From contig NC_056415.1 of NCBI RefSeq assembly GCF_905147365.1, positions 16,200,001-16,264,000 on the forward strand: a DNA stretch of 64,000 bases, written 5' to 3'. Made by a program: the position numbers and the translations under genes. This document shows positions 47,059 through 58,490 of this stretch, one piece after another (within the stretch, counting starts at the first letter, position 1; each line of letters opens with the position of its first letter). Under the pieces are notes generated by a model. The model was not told the DNA's origin and ran no database searches. It was given only the letters and a program-made list of their open reading frames with translations. This DNA comes from Aricia agestis. Its lineage: Eukaryota; Arthropoda; Insecta; Lepidoptera; Lycaenidae.

Positions 47059-47813
47059 TAGCTTCTAATCATCACCAAAAAATAATCATCATCATTTTGG
47101 TCTACATACCAAAATAATATGCATTTCTGGGAAAGTGCGTCTAAAACTTCTTGTAAGCGATATAAAACCAATAAGAACCAACACACGTACATTTTAATTA
47201 ATTTATTGTTAAAATACAAGGAAAATCATAAAAGAAATCCATTTCTGTGTGAAAACTGTATGGAAATATCAAATTAAATTTAGTTACGTGGTTGGTCACC
47301 TGGGGTCTTTAAAAACCCCAGCGTGAATAAACACATCTGTAACACACAATACATGCACGCGAGCTCAGATGAGTGGCAATTATATCGAAATATAATTCCT
47401 TTTAGGAAGCTACCTAAAGAGCGGAGTTGCTACGATTAATTTAAATATAGTTTTTTCTCGTTTTCGCAAGCTCTGGGCTTTTAAAGACCCCACGCGACCA
47501 ACCGAGGGTTAAGTTAGTGATGTTGATGATTTTCATAATTTATATAACATCTCGCGTCCAAATACCAAGCTGGAAAAATAAAGTACCGTAGCAAAAGTGT
47601 CATGCATTTAAAATCATAATGCATCTCGGGAAAAACCATAAACCTAAGTATATATATTATTAAGTCTATGGGAAAAACGTTTTAACGTTAAAAATATATA
47701 GAACATTATTAAATTGCTTTTGCCAAGATATTCTAATAAAAAAAAACAAAAATAGTCTATGTTTTTTTTTATTTGACATTTCAAATCAAACTTGAGTCTT
47801 GACGTTTCCATAC

Positions 47814-49265
47814 CAGGGTTGCCAGATTGGGCGACAAGTAGCCAATTGGGCTATTTTGCGGTCCTCCGCGGCTACAAAAAATTTGGAATGGCGACTTATC
47901 GCCTGTTGGGCGACACGGTTTTTTACTTATCGCCTATTGGGCTACTACCTACTATTGTATTTTCGTGAACGCGGCCATAATATCAACGAACGCAGCGATG
48001 CATTGTCTATGCGCGGCCACTTTCACTCATAATCTGTGGTTCGCCGCGTGGGTGGCTGTTGAATATCATTCTGTTCAGGAGCAGAGAGAGCTCCGGTAGG
48101 AGTGTAAGTGTTCTGTGAGAGAGAGGCAGTAGATATCATAGATAATCTATACTAATATTATAAATGCGAAAGTATCTCTGTCTGTCTGTCTGTCTCGCTT
48201 TCACGCCAAAACTACCGAACCGATTGTAATGAAATTTTGTATACAGATAGTCTAAAGCCTGAGAAAGGACATAGGCTACTTTTTTACTGGAAAAAAGGGT
48301 TGTAAGAGGGTGAAAATAAGAAAATTTGTTCAAATTATGTTAGTTCCAAAAATTCATACTAGATGGCGCCTTACGTCTCTTACATCGCGCTAACGCTTGC
48401 CCAACATCTTTCTATAAGAGGTGGTATCATCGTGAATTTGAGTTTCGATTTTTTTCGATTGTTATTTCTTTTTTACATTATTTAATAAGTCAGTACTTTA
48501 TATTATATTATATATACAGTGACGTAACCTTAAACCTATCAATGATAAAAAGTTTATGGGTAAAGTTGTGTAATTGGAGGGCTAAATAAGCTTTAAAATT
48601 TGGCATAATATATTATAAAGTTTAATTAAAAAAAATAAAATATTATGTGCACACTGCACAGCTGTTTTGATATAAGGGGTACCAGGGTTTTTTTTATAAA
48701 AGCTTTAGACACCAATTTTGTTGACATCGCGCGCTATAAACTGAAGTCCACGCGGACGAAGTCGCGGGCAACAGCTAGTACATATATATACTGAGTAGAT
48801 ATGTTGGATCTTAATTTGCTCGACACCATCCAACTTTTTGCAGCAGATGACGATTAATATGCATAAAACATTTTTTATTTGTAAATACATAATTTTAAAA
48901 TAAATAAGTACTATGAATTATAGATTTTCATTGCTAAATGTCACTTTTATAGTTGGGAAAAAAACCCCAAAAAATAAAAACAACTCGTTACCACTAATGC
49001 AAATTTACAAGTATCCAATTAAACCAAGAATCTTATGTTATATTATATAAGCTTCTTGAATTAAACGAAGCAAGTCTCCTTAAAATATTGATAAAATTAC
49101 ATGTGAATACTTATCTCTAATGTAATAGAACAGTAGCATATAATATTATTCATACGTTTTATTGACATTACGTTTAATTACCGTGTTTCTTTTTTATTGG
49201 GCTACTTTGGGCTATCTTTTTATCGCGAAGTGGCGATTTGATCGGTCTTTGATCTGGCAACCCTG
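47814..49265. mobile_element. hAT-type element with 8-bp target duplication
   Basis: Exact duplication TTCCATAC at 47806-47813 and 49266-49273. Termini CAGGGTTGCCAGAT and ATCTGGCAACCCTG; subterminal 'ttgggctatttt' and 'gcgacttatcgcc' motifs recur near both ends. Non-coding; interrupted by a Helitron. Its right end lies 45 bp from the RpS4 start codon. Confidence 0.88.
48146..48778 (+). mobile_element. Helitron-like element nested in the hAT element
   Basis: Starts TCTATACTAATATTATAAAT and ends CTAG, inserted between A and T, as Helitrons do. A short hairpin (GCGGACGAAGTCGC) precedes the end by about 15 bases. This complete copy defines the fragments elsewhere in the window. Confidence 0.75.
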
Positions 49266-49310
49266 TTCCATACTTTTCAAAATTCTTTCTTGTTTTGACT
49301 TGTGTCCAAC

Positions 49311-50670
49311 ATGGTGAGTTTTTCAAGTGAAATTGTGTAAAATCGGTTTGAATCACAGACATGTATCGTTATAAGCAAGATTTCAAGTGTTTTTAGTTCA
49401 GCAGAAACCTGTGCGGTTTCAATTAAACTCGTATTTTTTGCATTCTTGTCTGGAAAACGTCTCATCTTTACACTTTTAGAAAACCGAAATTCCTTACTAA
49501 ATAAACCGAAATTGAAGTACGATGTCTCAAGAAAGTGCGTTATATTTGTAGTAGATGTTCCATCTCTGTAAAGCGACAAATATTATGCCGCAAAAACATT
49601 TCTGTGTCAACAATTTTGTGTAACGTATAGGTTATAATCGTGTACTTACTTGTTTTTAGGCTCGTGGACCGAAGAAGCATTTGAAGCGTTTAAACGCGCC
49701 CAAAGCATGGATGTTGGACAAATTGGGGGGTGTGTACGCACCTCGTCCATCCACCGGCCCACACAAACTCCGGGAGTGCTTGCCTCTCGTCATCTTCTTG
49801 AGAAACAGGCTGAAGTATGCCCTTACTGGAAATGAAGTATTAAAGATCGTGAAGCAGAGACTGATCAAAGTTGACGGAAAGGTCCGAACAGACCCTACCT
49901 ACCCTGCTGGATTCATGGGTAAGTGATTTGAGTTTTGTTTGTTCTATCACAGTCACAAATGTGTTATATAGCTGTAGTAAGGTATGTAGCTAAAGTGTAG
50001 GCGGCATTTTTGATGTGAAGTGATGCCTAATTATTTTGAAAACAGTTATAACCTAATATTTATAAGCAATGGAAAGCCAAAAATACTGTTGTGTGGTCAT
50101 TTCATACATAGTTTTATAAATCCCTTAATTCTAGGTGCTATTCTGAAATCAGGCTGTATAAAATAATAAAAACTTTACTGAGCTACGGCTACTGCCCCTC
50201 TTATATTTTAATAAGTTTGTAGTCATAGCTGCAAGTAAAAAAAAACATGACAAATCTCTTAACCTAAACAACAACAAACTTTATTTTTCAGATGTGGTTT
50301 CGATTGAGAAGACCAATGAGTTGTTCCGTCTTATCTACGACGTTAAGGGACGTTTCACAATCCACAGGATTACCCCAGAGGAGGCTAAGGTAAAAATAAA
50401 ACAACAAACAAGTAAAACAGTTCTCAGCAATAAAATTTTTCAATACTAAACATTGACAATAATATTAATTCAATAATAGTTAGAAAGTAATGTTACAAAA
50501 AAAATGAAAAATTTGCCCAAAAAGTATCAAGTTTATTCAAATACGAGCTTTTGCCTGCGGCTTTGCTTGCGTTAGCAAGTATTATTACAAACTTTCATCC
50601 CCTATTTTTACCCCTTAGGTATCAAAATCCTTTCTTAACGGATGCCTTCGTCATAACATCTACGTGCATG

Positions 50671-50708
<38 letters not shown>

Positions 50709-53700
50709 AGTGGATTTCGTTAGTAACGACTTCGGTTGTAACGACATTTTGCTTATAGCGACGCCAAACTTACGCCCCTTGAATTTAAAGCATACTTTCG
50801 CAAGAAATTCTTTCGGAAATAGCGACTTCGGATGTAGCGACGATTTCGGGTGTAGCGACTTTTTTTATGAACCCTTTATGACCGGTTCCTAGAAATCCCA
50901 TGCGGACATTGCGACTCAGTCGACAAAGGCGCAAAGACGCGTTAATAAAACCATTAAGCTTTCTTATCCTTTACGTTCACAGATGTTCAAACAAATCGAC
51001 GGGTGCAAAGTAAAAAGAGTCATCTACAAAACAGCAACTTTTCAGGAGAGCGCATAATAGGAAAAAATGCTCCCATTTTGTCAATTTCCGATCAAATTTA
51101 TTGAAATTTTCATCATTGTTTCATTATTTATTAATGAATCCACATGTATATTTAATTTCTTCTAATTATGTTTAATTTACGAGATATTGTAGTTGTCTGC
51201 ATCTACATTGCGCTTGAAAATATGACAACTGAGTTAACTACCACTTGGTCGTTTCTACGTGGGAATTAAAAATTATATTTATTAAAGTATTTTTACCGAT
51301 TACTAGTACGATTATCAGTAACTACGTAAAGTGTAACACTTTATATTATTAAAATTATTATTAAAAATAAGTTATATTATTAAAATATGTAGTTAAACGT
51401 TTTACATCTTAAACACACCAAGTTCAGAACATAATTGCGTAGATATCTTTTTCTACGTTGTCGATTCGGTGTACAAGGTAACGATTAGGTACACGATTTA
51501 GAAGGAAGTTAAAATATGAAATACTAGCTTTTGCTCGCGGCTTCGCTCGCGTGGAATTTGAAAATCGCGTAAATTGCAAATATTCCCGTATAAGCTCCCT
51601 TAGAAACATGATGTTTTTCCAAGACCAAAAGTAGCCTATGTTACTTTTCATCCTTTCAATTAAGTTTATGCCAAAAAACAATACGATTTGTTTCTTCGTT
51701 AGAGCGTGAAGGAAGGACAAACAAACAAATAAATAAATAAACATATTTTCCCATTTATAATATTAGTATGGATATACTTAGGAATCATTCATTTACTTTT
51801 GTAAAAATCGTATTTTCTCACAACAAAAATGAAATTCTGTGTCAATACTTTAATTATTTTAAAGTAATTTAAAAATTATTCAGTATCATTATCAGTACAG
51901 GAACTATGTTGTGAATTATTATAATTTAGGCAGAGGCTTATTAAGTCTTTGTACTTGGCACTTGTAAGCATGATGGGTTCATTATAACATCATAAGCATC
52001 GCCGGACGTTTTACACCATCGGAGGGGTGCATACGATTTTTCAGAACACAAAATGAAATTTTATTTCAACGATTTCTCAATTGCTTCTCGTGATCACAGA
52101 GATCCCAAAACCGGTCAAAGATAAGTTAATAGAAAAACTTCGCGAGAACTTGCAAATGCCGGGATATGATGTTACGCAGGTTGCAATTTACCATTTCTGG
52201 ACTGATGTAATTGTTTACCTAAATTTTGTCGTAATTTACGTCTCGTATCAATACACGTGTCTTTATTTCTCAATCGCCTTTTCTTTAGATCAATATTTAA
52301 CTGACGTCTTTTTCTACCGTTTAACGAGGAAGGCGTAGAACATTCACTTGATGCCTCCACTGCCAAAGAAGCATCAATGGTGTTGTCTATAGAAGATTTA
52401 AAGTTTGAGAGGGACAATATACTCGATGGCCTGCTTGAGTTAATAAACTCAAGCAGAGAATCTATATGAGATCAAAGTATCTGTTTAATAAAAAAGAATA
52501 TATAATATTTTGATCTAATACTGATAATGGACGCGGCGGACTTGAAGTGATGAACTGTATTCTGAGGGTGTTGGCGTATTTGTTAATTTGCTGAGATCGA
52601 CAAATTTTCAAAATCATTTTATATTTCAGACTGAGAGTGAACTGGTGTGACTGGCCTAGAGTATTCAGATCATGGGGACTTATCTTACAAAGTTAACTTA
52701 TATTCATTTGTCTTCATCGGTGACACATCAAGGTTTTCTATAAGATGTTCAATAATTTCATCGGGCAACACAGTATTTTGCTCGATAAATCTATCACTTA
52801 TGTTCTGGAAACTTTCAACTTCTTTAAAAAGTCGTTTTGGACTTTCTGAACATGAAAAAACAGTAAAAAATAACAGTAACAAATTAGAAGTCAATTAATA
52901 TAGCTAACAATAAGAATTAACATAAATAGGTACTCATAAACATAATAAACAATACTAATTTGCAAAAGTAAATTGAGACATCTAAATCACAATCGCAACG
53001 TAGAAAAAGCTATATGGCAGATAGCCGCTTATGCCGCATAACATGACCCCCGCGCGTCCCGCGTATAGACGACCAGCGGTAGTTATCCGCATCTACATCG
53101 TGCAATTTCACAAAACAAGAGTAGATGTCTTCTTTTACGTGACAAAAGTACCAAAAATAAGGTGATATTTGAATTTTTGTTTTTGGTATGTTGTAGAACA
53201 TGATATTTTAAGCTAGTTTCTACAAAAAAACGAAAAACTCAAAATTGCAGATGACTTTTTTTACTTTGCACCCGTCGAAATGTTAAGCATGTTTCTTTAT
53301 CTTGTGAATATGGCTCCTAGACGTAAATTTACAACCAATTATTACAATTATTATCAGCGTAAGCAATCGTTGTGGATTGTAAAAATTATATGAATATTGA
53401 CATATGTGAAGTGAAGGCTAAAATAATTTAGATTTAGAAGGAATTGTGAAAATAGAATACACTCTACAGCGTGCACAAAAAACTAAACTTAAACAGTGCA
53501 CTATCATACGTTTTTCAATAAAACCCATGTACTTATAATAATACTTAAATAAATAATAAGTAAATATGTACATATTGTTGTATTTGTTTTTTTATTATTT
53601 CGGATATTGAGACTTCTGGATATAGCGACGACATTAACATGGTCCCTTCGGCGTCGTTACATCCGAAATATACTGTATTGCAATAATGCATAAAACATCT

Positions 53701-56615
53701 TGAAGAAAGAAATAAATTAATGAAATGACAAACAGCAAGTTTCGGAGATTTAACTCGGAAACCTGGTGATTTTTCCCACCATAACATAATGTATTTTGTG
53801 ACCAGACAAATGAAATTGATGAAAACAACAAACAATAAATTTTCAACAGTCTCAGTATTGAACTTGCTCATTACAGAGCTGCAGGCAAGTTTTTTGCACT
53901 TGCAATGCAACGTTTTGCTAGTTTCAAGTTGTTGGTGCCTAATCCACTCTGTGTGCTCTTTTTGTGTTAATTTTTTTTTTTAATGAAATAAGATGGCAAA
54001 CGAGCAAACGGGTCACCTGATGGAAAGCAACTTCCATCGCCCATGGACACTCGCAGCATCAGAAGAGCTGCAGGTGCGTTGCCGGCCTTTTAAGAGGGAA
54101 TAGGGTAATAGGGGAGGGTAGGGAAGGGAATAGGGTAGAGGATTGGGCCTCCGGTAAACTCACTCACTCGGCGAAACACAGCGCAAGCGCTGTTTCACGC
54201 CGGTTTTCTGTGAGAACGTGGTATTTCTCCGGTCGAGCCGGCCCATTCGTGCCGAAGCATGGCTCTCCCACGTATAAATTCAAGCAGATAAAAACTATTT
54301 ACATTTTAATTCCAGTACAAGCTGTGCAAGGTCCGTCAAGTCGGCACCGGGCCCAAGAACGTGCCTTACCTGGTGACGCACGACGGACGCACCATCCGCT
54401 ACCCCGACCCCCTCATCAAGGTGAACGACTCCATCCAGCTGGATATTGCCACATCCAAGATCATGGACTTCATCAAGTTTGAGTCTGGTGAGCCCCCTTT
54501 TTATACTTCTGCTGTAATCACAGACATAGATCAAGATAGATAATGCATGTGTATGTACTTTGCGTGCCATAATGTGTTCCCAAACGTTGAGCAATGCTTG
54601 TCTTTCGAAAGTCTGTTCGTTCGTTTGCTATCGGAATCGGACGTCAAATGGAATTTTAAAAATACCTAAATGCCTAATTGTGCTGTTAGACCTGGGGCCA
54701 GTGACAGTTTTTCATGACCAAGTCCCTCCCAACTGAAACTTCGTAAAATGAATAAGGGACTTATACTATGAATACTAGCAACCGTCAGCTGCGACTCCGT
54801 GGGTGGGGTGGGCACTGGTCAGTGGCAGCCTCCAACCCATGAAAAAAATATTTAGTCATTTCCTCTCATTTGAATTCAAATACATTATACTCCACTCGGG
54901 CTAACTTGTCGCTAGCGGTCATTGTCTCCCTGTCAAAAACTTGTCATTTTCCATATAAAACCGCGATTGACAATATCTGACACTTCATTGTCAATCGTGG
55001 TTTATATGGAAAATGACAAGTTATTGACAGGGAGTCAACGACCACTAGCGACAAGTTAGCCCTAGTGGAGTATATCAGAGTATAGTTTATGTAGTATTTT
55101 GAAAGAAAAACATAGTTTTATGTACACTATGCATTGTACAAAGTTTCGTCCGGGAGGAAATCATTGACCAAAAATTTACCTGGCTCCAGGGCCATGTATT
55201 GAGCTTCAGAAATATAGGCCTAGATAATGGATTGGTACGTAACAGTAGGTAGGAAAAAAGTGGCACACTCATTTTCATACAAATGGAGGGACATGCGGTA
55301 TCTATCTTGATTTGTCTGTGGCTGTAATTTATATTAATATGTGGAAGTGTGTGCAACAGTAGGTAGGAAAAAAGTGGCACACTCATTTTCATACAAATGG
55401 AGGGACATGCGGTATCTATCTTGATTTATGTCTGTGGCTGTAATTTATATTAATATGTGGAAGTGTGTGCAGTGTGGATGGGTGAAAATACTGGATAAAT
55501 TTTGTTGAAATTTGGCACAGACGAAGATCGCGCTATTTTGCGCATTTAATGTCATGGAATGTTTACAAAATTGAAATCAAAGGATACCCTATTTCATAAG
55601 CTAGACCATTTGCTGGTCTATAACTTTTGACTATCAAATTGCAGGCAACCTGTGCATGATCACGGGAGGTCGTAACTTGGGGCGAGTGGGCACGATCGTG
55701 TCCCGCGAACGCCACCCGGGATCCTTCGACATTGTACACATCAAGGACTCCACGGGACACACCTTCGCCACTAGGTGAGATTAATATTGTTTTTATCCGA
55801 CACTAGCAGATTTGACATAGCTACCTCAGATCCTGTCCACACGGCACGCTGCGTCGTCGAAACGCACACATGACGGACAGCAGCCCTCGAGACGAAGCGG
55901 GTGTTGACGTTAAGACTGCTTCGTAATAACGCTGCGATGACGCAGCGCCCGTGTGGCCGGCTATGCGTCAAACGGTAACGCAACGTGCCGTGTGGACTGG
56001 CTCTTAGGCTGTCTTCACACTAGCATTTGTCCAGCGTAGGCGTTCGATGAACGTATGCGCAACGCAGACACCGCGACAATGCGGCGCGTGCGTCATGCGT
56101 ATTCAGATAGGAAGTGAACAAACAAGTGGTTGAATTTTTTTTCTGATTAGAAAGCTTAGAGCGAATCCTCATTGCATTATTGAGTTGCGTTGTCAGAAAC
56201 GAATGTCGTAATTGGTGGGTCTATTGCATGTTATTGGCAGACACACACACGTGCGCCCATTGCTCCTTCAGTTTCGCCGTACGATCTTTAGGCTGCCTTT
56301 CCACCAGAGCTGAATGGAGCTGTGTTGTGAGGAATGTGTTTTTTAAAACCAATAGAATCACTTCATTGACATGACTTTGCCATGATATCACTCAGCGCGG
56401 CGAAGCGATGCTAATGCTCAGCTCTGGTGGAAACGCAGCCTAAAGCTGTGTTTGTCCAATACTTAATATATTTTTTAAATTCCAGGTTGAACAACGTATT
56501 CATCATCGGCAAGGGCACAAAGGCGTACATCTCGCTGCCCCGCGGCAAGGGTATCCGTCTCACCATCGCCGAGGAGAGAGACAAGCGCATCGCTGCCAAG
56601 GTCGCCTCGCAGTGA
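49311..56615 (+). CDS. RpS4: 40S ribosomal protein S4
   Basis: Small-subunit ribosomal protein in the cytoplasm. Six exons: 49311-49313 (ATG only), 49660-49918, 50292-50389, 54316-54487, 55645-55774, 56486-56615; 263 aa, the normal length. All phases agree. Begins MARGPKKHLKRLNAPKAWML (RS4 N-terminal segment), then the S4 RNA-binding domain (residues about 42-105, LPLVIFLRNRLKYAL), the central RS4 domain (DPLIKVNDSIQLDI), a KOW motif (about 178-211, ITGGRNLGRVGTIVSRERHP) and the C-terminal part ending AKVASQ. A start exon holding only the ATG is common in ribosomal-protein genes. Intron 3 (3.9 kb) carries a 3-kb transposon and a family A repeat; introns 4 and 5 carry MITEs. Confidence 0.97.
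50536..50680 (-). mobile_element. Helitron-like fragment
   Basis: 'gcctgcggctttgcttgcgt', 'actttcatcccctattttta' and 'cgtcataacatctacgtgca' match the copy at 27.34 kb. It ends at an AT microsatellite (50675-50702). Confidence 0.55.
50705..53675. mobile_element. 3-kb TA-flanked TIR element, pogo-like ends, in RpS4 intron 3
   Basis: TA at 50703-50704 and 53676-53677. The ends carry repeated 'taacgacttcgg', 'atagcgacg' and 'ggatgtagcgac' motifs on the left and 'ggatatagcgacgac' / 'gtcgttacatccgaaatata' on the right. Deeper arms pair too: 'cgacgggtgcaaagtaaaa' at 50999 with its reverse complement near 53265. The style of the termini recalls pogo/Tigger, but no DDE frame is visible. Small frames near 52.1-52.9 kb are unassigned. 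Confidence 0.6.
51524..51770 (-). mobile_element. Helitron-like fragment
   Basis: Reversed it begins TCCATACTAATATTATAAAT and runs to 'cgcgagcaaaagctagt', nearly the whole family consensus. It lies inside the 3-kb TIR element. Confidence 0.6.
53965..54281 (-). repeat. repeat family A, long copy
   Basis: A T run, then 'cgagcaaacgggtcacctga', 'gcaggtgcgttgccggcctt', the GGGAATAGGG tract, 'cactcactcggcgaaacaca' and 'catggctctcccacgtata'. Very close to the 21.4-kb copy in reverse. It ends about 35 bp before RpS4 exon 4. Confidence 0.78.
54886..55074. mobile_element. foldback MITE in RpS4 intron 4
   Basis: TATACTCCACTCGGGCTAAC with TTGTCGCTAGCGGTC on the left pairs with the right arm ending GTTAGCCCTAGTGGAGTATA. 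Arms about 80 bp with a small loop, including 'ccatataaaaccgcgattga' and its complement. Confidence 0.85.
55241..55471. repeat. tandem duplication, about 114-bp unit x2
   Basis: Starting 'aacagtaggtaggaaaaaag', the second copy begins at about 55355. The two are almost identical apart from a 2-3-base indel ('gatttgtctg' against 'gatttatgtctg'). Recent. In RpS4 intron 4. Confidence 0.85.
55830..56003. mobile_element. MITE in RpS4 intron 5
   Basis: Inverted ends CCTGTCCACACGGCACG and CGTGCCGTGTGGACTGG around a GC-rich middle. Confidence 0.65.
56289..56442. mobile_element. foldback MITE, AAGGCTGCGTTTCCACC family
   Basis: 'taggctgcctttccaccaga' pairs with 'tctggtggaaacgcagccta'; inner 'ggaatgtgttttttaaaacc' is shared with the 32.48-kb copy. 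It ends about 45 bp before RpS4 exon 6, close to the branch-point zone. Confidence 0.82.
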
Positions 56616-56700
56616 ATATAGTGTAAACACATATAGACGTTTCATTTCACTACCTGCATCATGATGTTATGGGGCTTACTAGTAATCTGTGTTATAGGCA

Positions 56701-57060
56701 TAGCTGGGCACCGTTAATCAAATAGTTAACTTCGTTAATCGTTAATCCGTTAAAAAAAATGTTAGCTTCGTTAAACGTTAAAGCGTTACATTTCTGACGA
56801 ATTAACGCAAGTTAACGTTAATCGTTAATATGTAATATGGCCTTGTAACTTATATCATTGCATAAGGCTGCGTTTCCACTGAAGCGGAGCGGAGCTTAGC
56901 GGTGCCGAATTGACCAATCACCATGCTCGAAATATTCGCTGTCATTCCGCTGGAATAGCACGATTGGTCAATTCGGGCACCGCTAAGCTCCGCTCCGCTT
57001 CAGTTAAAACGCAGCCTTAGTGTACGTACAAAACCTGTTGGTTAAAGCGCTGTGGTTGTT
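56701..57060. mobile_element. left part of an AGCTGGGCA element, split by a MITE
   Basis: Starts TAGCTGGGCACCGTTAATCA and follows the fuller copy at 58.49 kb (multiple GTTAA-rich motifs, 'atatggccttgtaact', 'acaaaacctgttggtt'). A MITE (56863-57019) interrupts it; the right end is absent. Confidence 0.75.
56863..57019. mobile_element. foldback MITE inserted in the AGCTGGGCA element
   Basis: TAAGGCTGCGTTTCCACTGA and TAAAACGCAGCCTTA ends with 'gcggagcggagcttagcggt' arms. Comparison with the uninterrupted copy near 58.67 kb shows the empty site and supports a 2-3-bp TA/TWA target. Confidence 0.85.
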
Positions 57061-57847
57061 GCAACTACGTAAAAAGGGTTTTTAAATAACGTTTTTAGTA
57101 AAGGAAATGTCATTATTTAAGTATAATATACGCAAAGGTATATCAGTACACAATTTGAAAAATTCTGCTCGATAGAAAAAAATCTCAAAGATGACTGTGA
57201 TAACGCTGTTTTTCATAATTAAATCATTTTATGGCGAAATTACACACTTTCTAAAAAAACAAAAAATGTAGTATATGTGTCGTAACCTAACGTAAACGAT
57301 TTGATAAATTTGATTTGTGTAATACTAAAAACAAAAGGTTTTTACTCCTATTTTCTATTATCAAGGCACGCGGCGAGCGCGTAACCGCCACTGTACAATC
57401 GATATTCGTACTGACAGACATTAAGACGCTGACAACTGCCAATGACCTTGAGGATTCGCATTTCTAAGCCACGCCCCCTAATTGTCCGATAAGACAGCGC
57501 CAGCTTTGCTAGCGGCTAAACCGGGAACTTCTAAAAGATAGGTTTGATTAATATTGAGCTGTCGCATAGAGATTTCAATAGATGGCGCGTAATAAATAAA
57601 TACTATGTACTATACTTCCGTGAGCGAACTATAAGAGTGCGGAAGATTAGTGCAGAATGCAGATAGAACGGAGCACAGCGGAGAGGTAATATTAACGCAC
57701 TTGAAAATAAACTTTATAATCATTAAACTAAAGTGCATAAATGCTTGAACCTTACAAAAAATGCACGTTTGTCCTCGAGGATACGCGAGAATCTTTAAAA
57801 GTTTGAAGTCGATATTATACTGATTCGTTATGTCTATTGTGGTAGTA
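57061..57847. other. intergenic
   Basis: AT-rich with a short GC-richer patch near 57370-57400. No gene and no repeat I can name. Confidence 0.4.
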
Positions 57848-58030
57848 ATGTAAGCCATACACGTTACGCAGGTAGACCGAAATGTGTGAGGGAATATACC
57901 TGTGCAGTTTTTTGGACCTGCGCAGGCGACCAGGTCCCACACACATACCGGTATACCTGTGCAGGCATACCTGCGTGCTGTACAGGTGGATCTCTCCCGT
58001 CCCCGGTAGACCGTAGCGTGTAAGGCTTAC
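57848..58030. mobile_element. foldback MITE
   Basis: 'gtaagccatacacgttacgc' with AGGTAGACCG on the left pairs with 'cggtagaccgtagcgtgtaa' and 'ggctta' on the right; internal 'acctgtgcag' / 'ctgcgcaggc' copies. Confidence 0.65.
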
Positions 58031-58229
58031 TTATGGTAAATAAAACACAGTTATTCTTTTATAATATACCTATTATATTATAAAATAATGACAAAACCCA
58101 ACTGCGTAAAAACATTACTTAAATTTTTTTCATAAACATTTTTTCTATTACATTACAATTTACATTAAAATTACAATTACATAAAAGTACAGCAAGAAAT
58201 AAAACAAAATTCAGGAATCGTTTTTTACT

Positions 58230-58480
58230 GTCCCGGCAAACGTTGCTTTGCCATAATATTATATTTACGATATTATTATTATTTTAATTAAGTGACTATA
58301 GGTAAGTATGTCACCATGGCAACGTTGATCGCTATCCCGTCGCACAAACTTAATGGTCGCCGTCAGTCTCAGGTTATAATAATTTACTATTATTTTTTCA
58401 ACAAATGCACTTATCAATATATAAAGTACCCAGTAGCCGATTCTCAAACCTACTGAATATGCATAATATAATTTATATAT
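58230..58480. mobile_element. Helitron-like fragment
   Basis: 'ctgtcccggcaaacgttgct' and 'gattctcaaacctactgaat' match the 37.37-kb fragment; ends in a short TA run. Confidence 0.5.
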
Positions 58481-58490
58481 ATATATATAC

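Larger units (their letters stand above)
45069..47508. mobile_element. piggyBac-type TTAA-flanked element
   Basis: Flanked by TTAA (45065-45068 and 47509-47512). Inverted ends CCCTCGGTTAATTGCG and (reversed) CCCTCGGTTGGTCGCG; subterminal 'cacctggggtctttgaaagc' and 'gtggggtctttaaaagcc' also pair. No piggyBac transposase seen; the middle is mostly a nested mariner-type element. Confidence 0.75.

Noticed and set aside
45061..47512. Intact piggyBac or mariner gene
   Set aside because: Only the TTAA/TA ends and one short mariner block remain; no long transposase frame.
54210..54482. Plus frame of 90 codons across RpS4 exon 4
   Set aside because: It runs from family A repeat into the exon in the wrong frame; the real exon starts at the acceptor before 54316.
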